A stretch of DNA of 64,000 nucleotides from assembly GCF_000812945.1 (NCBI RefSeq), contig NZ_JSYM01000001.1, positions 1,364,001 to 1,428,000 on the forward strand, read 5' to 3'. Under the pieces are notes generated by a model. It saw nothing but the letters and a program-made list of their open reading frames with translations. It ran no database searches and had not been told where the DNA came from. This DNA comes from Flavobacterium sp. AED. GTDB taxonomy: Bacteria; Bacteroidota; Bacteroidia; Flavobacteriales; Flavobacteriaceae. Positions within the stretch are counted from its first letter, which is position 1; each line of letters starts with the position of its first letter. This document shows positions 17,956-26,759 of the stretch, piece by piece. The position numbers were made by a program, and so were the translations under genes.

Positions 17956-20450
17956 AGTCCCAAATTAAGTACATAATTTATTTTTACAGCGATATTGTCT
18001 TCAAATTTAGGAAGTTGATTGGGACCGTATCTGTAAAATCCACTTAGTCCCAGTCCTTTAAAAATTTGATTGAGTTCTATTCCGGATTCAAAAAAACCGT
18101 TATTTAAAGTTTTGTAATCGACACCAACATGTTGTTCCGGTTTTTTCATATTTCCCCAAGCCATTCTGGATACAAGAACTAAGGAAGGTTTTATTTTTTT
18201 GAATATAGTAACGCGACTAAAGCTATGTTTGAATTGAAAAAAAGCAAATTCACTGGAGAAAAATTCGTTAAAATACATGGTTTCAAAACTGTTTTTCCCT
18301 GCAAAAGTAATTCTTTGAATTATTGTTTCTTTATTTAAATTATTAGGGGATGTATTGTACAAATGGGTCAGAGGAATGTCACCAAAAGCATATCCCGCTT
18401 CAAAAAGCAAACTCGTTTTTTGACCGTTTAAATACTTTTTTTCATATTCTGTTTTGAAGTCAATTTTACTGAAGACAAAATCATTTTGCCAAATTTTAGG
18501 TAATGATTGCGTGTACTGAAAAGTAAATTTTGGAAAACGTTTTTCTACTTCAATTCTTCCCGTTGGTGTTTGCATATAATCACTAAAAGGATTCCATCGT
18601 AAGGATACCATCGCTGTTGTCATGGTGTAATTAGAATATAATTTCCCATTCAGATTATACAGATAGTTAAATTTGGGTTCCACAACAGAATGTGAAAGTT
18701 CCCATATACTTTCTGTTTTAGGGATGATTTTAGTTTCTATAAATGTTTTCCAACTCACATACTTGTAAAATGTACTAATGTTTATAGGCCTTGGATCATA
18801 GAGTTTAAAAATTCGTTTATCTATCGCATAGGAAGTACTGGCAATTTCCCGAACATCATCAGTGTAGGAAGCACCAATCCAAGAATTGGAGAATTTCCCC
18901 ACCCGAGTAGCCATTCCTAGGTTATACTTGAAATTGCCATCCTTTGTCCCATAAGCGGAATAGCCTTCAATTCTATATATTTTTGAAAAATCCTCGTTTG
19001 TGACACCGCCTATTCCCAGTCGGAAGCCTTCGTAGTTATTATAACTGAATAATTTTCGTAAATCCAAATCAAATTTCCCTATCGGCAAATATCCATTGAT
19101 GATTTTTCTGCCAAAACGGATGCGGCTTTCTATTCTTTTTTTTATAGAAATGCTATCAAGCGCTAAATAGGTATTATGGCTTCGGCTGTCTAAACTGTCT
19201 TTTCTGTAGGTATTCCAAAAACTTTCGGGTTTGTTAATGGCATCATCTTTAATCTCTATATAAATGGATGCTTTTTTAATTTCTATTGGAGTATTGTAAT
19301 GAATATCAAAATTGTTGCTTTGTGATAACAAGTAGGTGTAATCCGAAGCTTCTTTTTTTCTTGTTTTAAAATCTTTTTCGACATCACCGTCAAATTGAAT
19401 GGTTCCACCCAGAATTTTTAGGTCATCATCATTTTTGCCTTTTACTATTTTAAAAGTTTTATCAGATGGAAACCATAAATTCTCACTAGGAATGTATTTG
19501 AAATTATGCGTTCCGCTAATGTCAAGCACTCCTTTTATGCGCATGATAGCTTTGGCGACAGCAAAATTATTTTGATCAATATATAATACTCCTTCTAATC
19601 CCGATGCTTTCCTTTTTTTTCTATTTTTAAAATAAATCATATAGGTATTCCTGCCATCTATTGTTAAAGAGTCGAGTAGTTTATAGTTGTAATCCTTTAA
19701 AGCATCGTTAGCAATTGGGCTATTGTATTTGGTTTCAAAAAGTTCATAACTCGAATCATAAATAGAGAAAGACTGCAAATTAAAAGCAAGAATTTCATAA
19801 ATAGGTTGTTTGAAGCCAGCCATTTTAGTGCCTAAAATAGTTTCCTTTAATTTTGAATTATGGAATTGATATTGCGACACTTTTTCGGTTTGGAACAAGT
19901 GTTGTTTTCGGATAATTTCTTTAAACTTATAATCGGAGGAATCAATTTTAGAGAATTGTTGTCCAATAGATTTTTGGATAAAAACAGAATCGATTCTTCC
20001 GTCAATGGAGTCAGGATTTGCAGTTACAATTAATTTATTGTAGGATTTAAACTCAAAACTGCTCAGTTTTCTCTGGGGATTATTGTTGTTTTTGTTTTCA
20101 ATTACTTTCCTAATAATTGCCAAACCCGGATTCTCTTTTGGCACAAGAACTTCATTCAGATCATTAGTTTTTTGGGAAAGAACTACGATATAATAGTTTT
20201 TGTTTTTTTGAATAGGAACAGTAGTTTTGATGAAACCAATATAAGAAACATCAAAAGTTGATATGGGAATTAGAGATAGGACGCTAAATTTTCCATCAAC
20301 ATCGGAGATGGTATTTATGCTATTATTTGTAATAATGGTTGCAAAAGGGAGTGGTTCATTCGTTGAAGAATCTTTTACAATTCCATTTGCCTGAAATTGT
20401 GCCTGAAGCGAAATCGTAAATAAAAAGAACAACAAACAAAATTGCTTCAT
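17952..20450 (-). CDS. DUF5686 outer-membrane protein with carboxypeptidase-regulatory domain
   Basis: An 832-residue protein with a signal peptide (cleavage near LQAQ, 15-18). A CarboxypepD_reg beta-sandwich (about 20-95, NGIVKDSSTNEPLPFATI...DGKF) comes next, then the long DUF5686 region. The C-terminal half is rich in alternating aromatic/polar strands and ends in INYVLNLGL, like an outer-membrane beta barrel. Family members are widespread in Bacteroidota and of unknown function. It stands alone, with its 3' end overlapping the convergent 83-residue gene. Confidence 0.88.
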   Translation of the reverse strand: MKQFCLLFFLFTISLQAQFQANGIVKDSSTNEPLPFATIITNNSINTISDVDGKFSVLSLIPISTFDVSYIGFIKTTVPIQKNKNYYIVVLSQKTNDLNEVLVPKENPGLAIIRKVIENKNNNNPQRKLSSFEFKSYNKLIVTANPDSIDGRIDSVFIQKSIGQQFSKIDSSDYKFKEIIRKQHLFQTEKVSQYQFHNSKLKETILGTKMAGFKQPIYEILAFNLQSFSIYDSSYELFETKYNSPIANDALKDYNYKLLDSLTIDGRNTYMIYFKNRKKRKASGLEGVLYIDQNNFAVAKAIMRIKGVLDISGTHNFKYIPSENLWFPSDKTFKIVKGKNDDDLKILGGTIQFDGDVEKDFKTRKKEASDYTYLLSQSNNFDIHYNTPIEIKKASIYIEIKDDAINKPESFWNTYRKDSLDSRSHNTYLALDSISIKKRIESRIRFGRKIINGYLPIGKFDLDLRKLFSYNNYEGFRLGIGGVTNEDFSKIYRIEGYSAYGTKDGNFKYNLGMATRVGKFSNSWIGASYTDDVREIASTSYAIDKRIFKLYDPRPINISTFYKYVSWKTFIETKIIPKTESIWELSHSVVEPKFNYLYNLNGKLYSNYTMTTAMVSLRWNPFSDYMQTPTGRIEVEKRFPKFTFQYTQSLPKIWQNDFVFSKIDFKTEYEKKYLNGQKTSLLFEAGYAFGDIPLTHLYNTSPNNLNKETIIQRITFAGKNSFETMYFNEFFSSEFAFFQFKHSFSRVTIFKKIKPSLVLVSRMAWGNMKKPEQHVGVDYKTLNNGFFESGIELNQIFKGLGLSGFYRYGPNQLPKFEDNIAVKINYVLNLGL

Positions 20451-20510
20451 AAATACATTTTATTACAAAACGGGTACAATCTCATTTTGTTATGGCAAAA
20501 ATAAGAATAA

Positions 20511-20547
20511 AAAAATCCGTCTCGTAATTTTGTCGGGACGGATTTTT
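20511..20547 (-). terminator. Terminator after frr
   Basis: Arms AAAAATCCGTC (20511-20521) and GACGGATTTTT (20537-20547), 20 bases past the frr stop. Confidence 0.7.
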
Positions 20548-20567
20548 AATATTGATTGATTTGAAAC

Positions 20568-21131
20568 TTAAACTTTCATTATTTCAGCTTCTTTTAGAAC
20601 GAGAAGTTCGTCTATTTTTCTGATGTAACTATTGGTTAAGTTTTGAACTTCTTCTTCGGCACTTTTACAAATGTCTTCGGATGTTCCTTCTTTTTCTAGT
20701 TTTTTAATATCAGTATTGGCATCTTTTCTTGCATTTCTAATACCTACTTTAGCGTCTTCAGCTTCTACTTTAGCTTGTTTAGCAAGATCACGTCTTCTTT
20801 CTTCAGTTAATGCTGGAACACTTATGATAATTACATCCCCATTATTCATTGGGTTGAAACCAATGTTTGCTACCATAATTGCTTTTTCAATTACCTGAAG
20901 CATGTTTTTTTCAAAAGGCTGTAAAGTAATCGTTCTTGCATCAGGAACACTGATTTTAGATACTTGTGAAAGCGGAGTTGCTGATCCATAATAATCTACA
21001 AAAACACTTCCTAGCATTGCTGGAGATGCTTTTCCGGCACGAATATTTAAAAATTCTTTTTCTAAATGCGCAATAGAACCTGTCATAGATTCTTTAGTAC
21101 TATCTAATATAAATTCAATTTCTTCTGTCAT
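20568..21131 (-). CDS. frr: Ribosome-recycling factor
   Basis: A 187-residue protein of the standard length. Typical family stretches are HLEKEFLNIRAGKASPAML, PDARTITLQPFEKNMLQVIEKAI, LTEERRRDLAKQAK and AKVGIRNARKDA. With EF-G it splits post-termination ribosomes in the cytoplasm. It follows pyrH on the same strand, the usual bacterial gene order. A TAGATT-rich repeat of about 100 bases lies between them. A hairpin terminator follows the stop. Confidence 0.97.
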   Translation of the reverse strand: MTEEIEFILDSTKESMTGSIAHLEKEFLNIRAGKASPAMLGSVFVDYYGSATPLSQVSKISVPDARTITLQPFEKNMLQVIEKAIMVANIGFNPMNNGDVIIISVPALTEERRRDLAKQAKVEAEDAKVGIRNARKDANTDIKKLEKEGTSEDICKSAEEEVQNLTNSYIRKIDELLVLKEAEIMKV

Positions 21132-21145
21132 AATTTAGATCTTTA

Positions 21146-21252
21146 GTTTTTTAGACTTTTGGACTTCTTAGATTTATTAAGCTTTTAGATTTTTAGTTCC
21201 ACTAATCATCTAGTCTATCTAACAATCTAAGTAGTCTAATAATCTAAGTAGT
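21146..21252. repeat. TAGATT/TAGTCT-rich tract
   Basis: Between pyrH and frr, short words such as TTAGATTTTTAG, TCTAAGTAGTCTAA and AATCTAAGTAGTCTA recur in both orientations. A similar tract lies at 33860-33985. Confidence 0.6.
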
Positions 21253-21255
21253 CTA

Positions 21256-21963
21256 TTATATATTTACTACTGTTCCTATGTTTTCTCCGTCGCAAATTTT
21301 CAATAGATTCCCTATTTTATTCATGTCGAAAACTACAATAGGTAATTTATTTTCTTGGCTTAATGTGAATGCTGTTGTATCCATTACATTCAATCCTTTT
21401 TTAAGGACATCTTCAAATGAGATGAAGTCAAATTTCACGGCAGATGCATTTTTCTCTGGATCACAATCATATACACCATCAACGCGAGTTCCTTTCAGGA
21501 TTACATCAGCATCAATTTCTACACCACGTAAAACGGCAGCTGTATCTGTTGTAAAATAAGGATTTCCTGTTCCAGCGCCAAAAATTACAATTCTTCCTTT
21601 TTCTAGGTGACGAACGGCTCTTCTTTTTATATAAGGTTCAGCGATTGATTCCATTTTTAAAGCGGTTTGTAAACGAGTTTTCATCCCTTTGTCCTCTAAT
21701 GCGCCTTGCAAAGCCATTCCGTTAATAACGGTAGCCAGCATTCCCATATAATCACCCTGCACTCTATCCATTCCTGCACTTGCTCCGGCAACTCCTCTAA
21801 AGATATTTCCACCACCTATTACAATGGCTATTTCTACTCCTTTTTCATGAATTTGCTTGATTTCGTCAGCATATTCAGCTAATCTTTTTGGGTCAATTCC
21901 ATATTGTAAGTCGCCCATTAAAGCTTCACCACTTAGTTTTAGAAGAATTCTTTTGTATTTCAT
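21256..21963 (-). CDS. pyrH: UMP kinase
   Basis: A 235-residue amino-acid-kinase-fold enzyme ([17 protein letters not shown]). It shows [11 protein letters not shown] (UMP/phosphate loop), [15 protein letters not shown] and the ATP-site stretch [15 protein letters not shown]. It phosphorylates UMP to UDP for pyrimidine and cell-wall precursor synthesis, and is normally a GTP-activated hexamer. It precedes frr as in many bacteria. An exact -7 box lies 22 bases upstream. Confidence 0.97.
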   Translation of the reverse strand: MKYKRILLKLSGEALMGDLQYGIDPKRLAEYADEIKQIHEKGVEIAIVIGGGNIFRGVAGASAGMDRVQGDYMGMLATVINGMALQGALEDKGMKTRLQTALKMESIAEPYIKRRAVRHLEKGRIVIFGAGTGNPYFTTDTAAVLRGVEIDADVILKGTRVDGVYDCDPEKNASAVKFDFISFEDVLKKGLNVMDTTAFTLSQENKLPIVVFDMNKIGNLLKICDGENIGTVVNI

Positions 21964-21985
21964 TTTTGTGTTGAGTTGATTGGTG

Positions 21986-21993
21986 CAAATATA
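21986..21993 (-). promoter_or_regulatory. -7 box of pyrH
   Basis: TATATTTG on the minus strand, 22 bases before the pyrH ATG. Confidence 0.55.
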
Positions 21994-22031
21994 GACATAT
22001 TCTGTTTTTTAAAAAAAGTGTTATTTAAAAT

Positions 22032-22811
22032 TTATAAATTAAGTTTTCCGTAGGATTTTTTTGCGGCTTCATAGCCAATATTGAAAATCGCATCCATTTT
22101 AATCTTATTGGTTTCAAAAGTACTATAGAGGCACAAATCCTTTGGCTCAATAACCCAATCGCAAACATTGAATTTATGCATATTTGAATTTGCCGAAAGG
22201 ATATCAAAAGCGCGAGTAGTTACGGCTTTTATGGAATTCAAGTCTTTCGCTTCAATTTTTTGGATAGGACTTACATAAACACCAATGACGGTATCACATT
22301 GTCCTTGTAAAATATCTGTGGGAAAATGATTTAATATGCCACCATCACTATATAATTTTCCTTTGATTTCGTAAGGTGACAAAATCCCGGGAAATGCTGA
22401 TGAAGCTAAAATAGCATCAATAATGGTTATTTCAGGACCAAATATTTTTAGTCTTCCTCTAACCATATCAGTCGCTGTAATATGGATTGGAATCTTGAGG
22501 TCCTCTAGTAAGGCATCCTTAAAAATAGCTTGAAAATAACTTTTGAAAGATTCCGAATCAATTATACCTGCTTTTGTGAAGGTAAAATGTTTCCAATGGA
22601 AAAGATAGATAGACTTAAAAAACTCCAGGATTTCGTCCGGTGTTTTCCCCCAGGCATACAAGGCACCAACAATTGAGCCTGCGCTTGTTCCTGCAATACG
22701 AGAAGGAAAGATGTTTTTCTCTTCCAAGAATTTAATTGCACCAGCATGCGCTATGCCTTTAGAGCCTCCGCCAGAAAGTACCAGTCCTATCGATTTTGTT
22801 TTTAAATCCAT
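22032..22811 (-). CDS. Patatin-like phospholipase
   Basis: A 259-residue single-domain patatin. The oxyanion loop is SGGGSKG (13-19), the nucleophile elbow is GTSAG (S43), and the dyad aspartate is D156 in SDGG. There is no signal peptide or C-terminal barrel, so it is a cytoplasmic lipid acyl hydrolase rather than a secreted toxin or surface autotransporter. It is a single gene, divergent from the thioredoxin-fold gene. The lipid substrate is unknown. Confidence 0.9.
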   Translation of the reverse strand: MDLKTKSIGLVLSGGGSKGIAHAGAIKFLEEKNIFPSRIAGTSAGSIVGALYAWGKTPDEILEFFKSIYLFHWKHFTFTKAGIIDSESFKSYFQAIFKDALLEDLKIPIHITATDMVRGRLKIFGPEITIIDAILASSAFPGILSPYEIKGKLYSDGGILNHFPTDILQGQCDTVIGVYVSPIQKIEAKDLNSIKAVTTRAFDILSANSNMHKFNVCDWVIEPKDLCLYSTFETNKIKMDAIFNIGYEAAKKSYGKLNL

Positions 22812-22889
22812 ATTTACTATTTGTTATAAAATTACTCTTTTTGTACAACTGAAACTGATATAAGTCATATTTAAAACCCAATTTTATGG

Positions 22890-22897
22890 TAACTTTG
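22890..22897 (+). promoter_or_regulatory. -7 box of the thioredoxin-fold gene
   Basis: TAACTTTG, an exact match, 19 bases before the ATG at 22917. The GTG at 22899 lies one base after it and so cannot be the start. Confidence 0.55.
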
Positions 22898-22916
22898 TGT
22901 GAATAAAGATTTTATC

Positions 22917-23519
22917 ATGAAAACAACAGTAGCTAAAGCGTTATTTCACAGTCATTCGTATTCTGAGTATAGAAAACTAGTTTCTGATTTATTATTTGAT
23001 GGAAAGTCAACAGGAAATGAACAATCCGAAAATTTGACACAGTATAGTTCTTTGAATGAAACCCGTATGGATCGTTTGGATAAAACGATGAAAATTCCAG
23101 ATGAAAATATTTTAAAAATAAAAAATTTAAAAAGAGAATACGTCTGGCTGGTTATTTCCGAAGGCTGGTGTGGAGATGCAGCGCAGATACTGCCTATTTT
23201 AAACCAAATGACAATTGCTTCAGAGGATAAAATAGAAATGAAAATTGTTTTGCGTGATGAAAATGAAGAGTTGATGAAGCTGTTTTTGACCAATAAAAAG
23301 AAAGCAATTCCCAAGCTGATTGTAATTGACAGAGAAACAGGAAGTGTACTTGACAGTTGGGGACCCAGACCAAAAGAGGCGACAGATTTGATTAACGATT
23401 ATAAAAATAAATTTGGAATCATTGATGAAAAAGTCAAAACAGAATTACAATTATGGTATTTAAAAGATAAAGGGTTAAGTACGCAACAGGAAGTGATTAA
23501 TCTGATGCAGAATCTTTAA
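22917..23519 (+). CDS. Thioredoxin-fold protein with a single active-site cysteine
   Basis: A 200-residue cytoplasmic protein. The thioredoxin-like core lies around 70-165 (VWLVISEGWCGDAAQILP). The active-site loop reads WCGDA (W84-A88), so only the first cysteine (C85) of the usual CxxC is present. A C-terminal helical segment (SNPKEAT-like, LQLWYLKDKGLSTQQEVINLM) follows. Such proteins occur in Bacteroidota as thioredoxin family proteins without known partners. A one-cysteine site cannot cycle as a classical disulfide reductase, so peroxide sensing or glutathionylation chemistry is more likely. The ATG after the -7 box is used. Confidence 0.85.
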   Translation: MKTTVAKALFHSHSYSEYRKLVSDLLFDGKSTGNEQSENLTQYSSLNETRMDRLDKTMKIPDENILKIKNLKREYVWLVISEGWCGDAAQILPILNQMTIASEDKIEMKIVLRDENEELMKLFLTNKKKAIPKLIVIDRETGSVLDSWGPRPKEATDLINDYKNKFGIIDEKVKTELQLWYLKDKGLSTQQEVINLMQNL

Positions 23520-23703
23520 ATACAAAAAGACGCACAGTTATTAACTTCTTTGTGTTAATAATTAAGTATGTTTTTTTGTTGTTTATTTTTTTTTATTAAA
23601 AATAAATCGTAACTTAGTGAATGCCAACCAGGTCTATTATTTAATTTACAATTTACTTTTTTTATTGGTGTTTAAATATTGTTTCAATTAAAAAAACATC
23701 GTT
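23520..23703. other. Gene-free stretch
   Basis: AT-rich, with a near -7 match TAACTTAG at 23610-23617. No gene is seen here; it leads into the small frame at 23704, and a hairpin at 23842-23887 closes the 378-base gap between the thioredoxin-fold gene and truB. Confidence 0.4.
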
Positions 23704-23781
23704 ATGAAAAAGCTATTTGAAAGGTTTTATGATTATTTATCGTGCTTACTATTTGGGGGTAAAAACGTAACGCATTATTAA
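23704..23781 (+). CDS. Candidate small protein (25 residues)
   Basis: A complete ATG-to-TAA frame in an otherwise gene-free gap, reading MKKLFERFYDYL...GGKNVTHY. It is amphipathic, with basic start, aromatic/hydrophobic middle and polar end. A near -7 match (TAACTTAG) lies 87 bases upstream and a hairpin terminator about 60 bases downstream, so it could be a small stand-alone transcript. I know of no family. A frame of this size can arise by chance, so confidence is low. Confidence 0.35.
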   Translation: MKKLFERFYDYLSCLLFGGKNVTHY

Positions 23782-23841
23782 AACCGATGGCGCAGCCAAG
23801 TAAACAAAAAAAGTATGGATTAAAACTACTTTAATTTTTAG

Positions 23842-23887
23842 AAAAAACACATCGCAAGTTCCTTTTTTGAATTTGTCATGTGTTTTT
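23842..23887. terminator. Terminator between the small frame and truB
   Basis: Arms AAAAAACACAT (23842-23852) and ATGTGTTTTT (23878-23887); serves truB on the minus strand and possibly a small plus-strand transcript. Confidence 0.6.
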
Positions 23888-23897
23888 GCTTTTTTGA

Positions 23898-24596
23898 TTA
23901 CAATCGTGGAGCTAAACTTTGTTCAAATGCTTCAGCATCTATTCCATCAGTTACATTATAATTGCCAATTTTTGTTCGGCGTAAAGCGGTTAAATGTGAA
24001 CCTGAATTCATGGCTTTTCCAAAATCAAAAGCCAGCGAACGAATGTAAGTCCCTTTGCTGCAAACTACTCTAAAATCGATTTCAGGAAGCGCGATTCTAG
24101 TAATTTCAAATTCGTGGATAGTTGTTTTTCTCGTTGCAATTTCTACTGTTTCTCCTGCTCTGGCATGCTCGTACAAGCGAACACCATCTTTTTTTATAGC
24201 AGAGTAAATGGGTGGTTTTTGGTCTATTTCACCTAGAAATTGTTTTACGGTTTCCTGAATTAAAGCATCGTCAATATGTTCAGTTGGAAATGTTTGGTCA
24301 ATTTCGGTTTCTAAATCATAGGAAGGTGTAGTAGCGCCAATATAAAAAGTTCCAGTATATTCTTTGGCTTGACCCTGAAGTTCTGTAATTCTTTTGGTAA
24401 ATTTTCCCGTGCACACTAAAAGTAATCCGGTCGCCAAAGGATCTAAAGTTCCGGCATGTCCAATCTTGAATTTTTTTGGAAGCCCTAGTTTAGTAATCAA
24501 AGCCCATTTCAATTTGTTCACTGCCTGAAAGGAAGTCCAATGCAAAGGTTTGTCAATGAGTATGATTTGTCCTTCTAAAAAATCTTCGGTTGTCAT
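23898..24596 (-). CDS. truB: tRNA pseudouridine(55) synthase TruB
   Basis: A 232-residue pseudouridine synthase. The catalytic aspartate is D52 in GHAGTLDPLATGLLL, preceded by IDKPLHWTSFQ and followed by KPPIYSAIKKDGVRLYE and CSKGTYIRSLA. It makes the T-loop pseudouridine 55 in tRNAs. It lacks a C-terminal PUA domain, as is common in Bacteroidota members. Its start overlaps the last base of uppP, so it is the last gene of the ftsX-DUF3098-uppP-truB cluster. Confidence 0.96.
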   Translation of the reverse strand: MTTEDFLEGQIILIDKPLHWTSFQAVNKLKWALITKLGLPKKFKIGHAGTLDPLATGLLLVCTGKFTKRITELQGQAKEYTGTFYIGATTPSYDLETEIDQTFPTEHIDDALIQETVKQFLGEIDQKPPIYSAIKKDGVRLYEHARAGETVEIATRKTTIHEFEITRIALPEIDFRVVCSKGTYIRSLAFDFGKAMNSGSHLTALRRTKIGNYNVTDGIDAEAFEQSLAPRL

Positions 24597-25396
24597 TAAA
24601 TAATGGTCAAGGGATGAATGAAAAAGTGGATTATCAATAATAGGATTCCAGCTATAATTCTGTAATAACCAAATAGTTTAAATCCTTTTCTGCTTAAAAA
24701 ACCAATGAATGATTTTATGGCTAAAAGTGCCACAATAAATGCCACCACATTACCAATAATAAGAAAGTTAATTTGATCGTGAGTCAATACATATCCGTCT
24801 TTATAATAATCATAACATTTTTTTGCAGTTGCGCCCAACATAGTGGGAACGGCAAGAAAAAAGGAGAATTCTGCTGCGGTAGTTCTGGATAATTTCTGAG
24901 ACATTCCGCCTACAATACTGGCACCACTTCGGGAAACACCAGGAATCATGGCAAGGCATTGGAACAATCCAATTTTAAACGCTTGAATATAGGTGATTTC
25001 TTTACTGACTGGAAAGCCAACTTCTGGAACAGCAAACCAATCATCTACTTTTAATAAAATAATTCCTCCTATCAAAAGAGAAACGGCAACAGTAACAGGG
25101 CTTTCTAGCAAAGCATCTATTTTTTTGCTAAAAAGCAATCCAAAAACTACTGCTGGAATAAAAGCTACCAATAATTTGAAATAAAAATCAAAGGATTGAA
25201 AGAATCGTTTAAAATATAAAACTACAACTGAAAGAATAGCTCCCAATTGAATGACAATCGTAAAAAGTTTTGTAAAATCATCATGTGCAATTCCAAAAAA
25301 AGAAGATGCAATAATCATATGTCCAGTTGAAGAAACAGGTAAAAATTCAGTAATCCCTTCAATAATGGCAAGAATAATAGCTTGTAATGTATTCAT
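24596..25396 (-). CDS. uppP: Undecaprenyl-diphosphate phosphatase
   Basis: A 266-residue inner-membrane protein with about eight hydrophobic segments. The two active-site signatures are [15 protein letters not shown] (14-28) and [10 protein letters not shown] (about 157-166). It dephosphorylates undecaprenyl diphosphate to recycle the lipid carrier for peptidoglycan and surface polysaccharide. It abuts the DUF3098 gene with no gap and overlaps truB by one base, indicating tight co-transcription. Confidence 0.96.
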   Translation of the reverse strand: MNTLQAIILAIIEGITEFLPVSSTGHMIIASSFFGIAHDDFTKLFTIVIQLGAILSVVVLYFKRFFQSFDFYFKLLVAFIPAVVFGLLFSKKIDALLESPVTVAVSLLIGGIILLKVDDWFAVPEVGFPVSKEITYIQAFKIGLFQCLAMIPGVSRSGASIVGGMSQKLSRTTAAEFSFFLAVPTMLGATAKKCYDYYKDGYVLTHDQINFLIIGNVVAFIVALLAIKSFIGFLSRKGFKLFGYYRIIAGILLLIIHFFIHPLTII

Positions 25397-25639
25397 TTAT
25401 GCTTTTTTTGGATTTTTAAGAATAGCATAAACAGTGATTCCAAAACCGATTAAAACAGTTGTTGGAGCCAAACGAATTCTTCTGAAATCAAATATTGCTT
25501 CGCTAAATACTTTTGGATCATTACTTCCACCACCTGACATTAGAATAAATCCTAAAGCAATTACTCCAATCCCAATCAATAGAATTTTATAATTTATTTT
25601 GTCAAAAAGAAATTCTTGTTTTTGTTCTTCGTTTTTCAT
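25397..25639 (-). CDS. DUF3098 membrane protein
   Basis: An 80-residue protein with two hydrophobic segments (about 18-36 and 59-76) joined by a short loop with GGGSNDPKVFSEAIFDFRRIRLAP. This loop is the DUF3098 hallmark. The family is confined mostly to Bacteroidota and sits between ftsX and uppP, so a link to cell division or envelope synthesis is likely, though no function is proven. It ends exactly where uppP begins. Confidence 0.88.
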   Translation of the reverse strand: MKNEEQKQEFLFDKINYKILLIGIGVIALGFILMSGGGSNDPKVFSEAIFDFRRIRLAPTTVLIGFGITVYAILKNPKKA

Positions 25640-25641
25640 TT

Positions 25642-25676
25642 ATGCTGAATTTATTTCAGCATCTAAAAATGCTGAA
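25642..25676. repeat. Three-arm alternating hairpin
   Basis: ATGCTGAA (25642-25649), TTCAGCAT (25655-25662) and ATGCTGAA (25669-25676). The middle arm can pair with either neighbour, giving two mutually exclusive hairpins. It lies between ftsX and the DUF3098 start. Confidence 0.6.
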
Positions 25677-25753
25677 TTATAAGGCTTTTTTTAAAATCCT
25701 AAAATTGATGTTGTTTTAATCTCTTATCTGTAAACTGAAACCTGCTCTGAAAT

Positions 25754-26629
25754 CTAGTAAAGATCGTCTGTCCTTAAGTTCAAAAAGCGTTGTGTTGCGA
25801 AATAAGTGCTTAGCCAAGTGATCAAAATACCAATACCCAAAACGCCTAATAAGACCAAGCCAACCAGCAATTTGTCGTCAAGAATACCAAGGTCAGGAAA
25901 ATTAGTTTGAACGTAAATTAAAACACCAATTAGCGCTAAAATCGCTAAACCAGCACCAATCATTCCCAGTTTTATGCTTCGCATGACAAATGGTTTTCTG
26001 ATAAAGGCTTTGGTAGCACCAACCATTTGCATGGTTTTGATGATAAATCGATTCGAATGAATCGATAAACGTAAAGAGCTGTTAATTAATAAAACAGCGA
26101 TAACAGTAAAAAATCCGCTGATTATTAAAATCCACATACTCACTTTTTTGATATTGTCATTTACCAGATTCACTAATTGTTTGTCATAAACAATATCCGA
26201 AATCATAGCATTTTTGCGTAAGCGATTTTCAATTTTTGCAATACTGTCCTTGATTACATAATCTGCTTTTAAGTGAATGTCGTAGGAGTTTTGCAAAGGG
26301 TTTTCACCAAGGAATTCCATAAAATCCTCACCTATAATATCAGTATGTTGTTTAGCTGCAGCTTCTTTAGTGACGTAAACGTATGATTTTGCAAAAGGAG
26401 CAGTTTTTAATTCGGTTCCAAAAGCTTTCAAAATGCTATCATTAGCATCGTTTTTGAAAAACACCGTCATGGCAATTTTTTCCTTGAAATCATCGGCCAG
26501 TTTTTTAGAATTTATAATGAAAAATCCTAACATTCCTAATAGGAATAACACTAAGAATACACTTAGTACAACCGAAAAATAAGAGGAAATTAACCTGCGT
26601 TTTTGAAATTTATCAAAGGAAGAACTCAT
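25754..26629 (-). CDS. ftsX: Cell division protein FtsX
   Basis: A 291-residue inner-membrane protein. TM1 is at about 20-42, followed by an extracytoplasmic domain (about 43-165). Three more segments at about 170-195, 222-243 and 258-282 form the MacB/FtsX-type permease core. With the ATPase FtsE, FtsX activates peptidoglycan hydrolases at the septum. FtsE is not in this window. It heads the cluster with DUF3098, uppP and truB, a conserved Bacteroidota order. A 19-bp palindrome lies in its upstream region. Confidence 0.93.
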   Translation of the reverse strand: MSSSFDKFQKRRLISSYFSVVLSVFLVLFLLGMLGFFIINSKKLADDFKEKIAMTVFFKNDANDSILKAFGTELKTAPFAKSYVYVTKEAAAKQHTDIIGEDFMEFLGENPLQNSYDIHLKADYVIKDSIAKIENRLRKNAMISDIVYDKQLVNLVNDNIKKVSMWILIISGFFTVIAVLLINSSLRLSIHSNRFIIKTMQMVGATKAFIRKPFVMRSIKLGMIGAGLAILALIGVLIYVQTNFPDLGILDDKLLVGLVLLGVLGIGILITWLSTYFATQRFLNLRTDDLY

Positions 26630-26656
26630 AGTTTACTTAAATTATGGGGTAAAAAT

Positions 26657-26675
26657 AATAAAGAATTTCTTTATT
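26657..26675. promoter_or_regulatory. 19-bp palindrome upstream of ftsX
   Basis: AATAAAGAA-T-TTCTTTATT, perfectly symmetrical around one base, 28 bases before the ftsX ATG. It could be an operator or a leader hairpin. Confidence 0.4.
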
Positions 26676-26707
26676 TAAAGTTAATAACGCTCAAAGTTTT
26701 AACTTTC

Positions 26708-26726
26708 GTACAATAAACGTAAATTT
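26708..26726 (+). repeat. 19-bp direct repeat, left copy
   Basis: GTACAATAAACGTAAATTT, identical to 29978-29996. The two copies bracket the TonB receptor and its ModE-type regulator. Confidence 0.75.
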
Positions 26727-26759
26727 CAAAAGCAAACCAATCTTTTAAAGACTCTTTTT

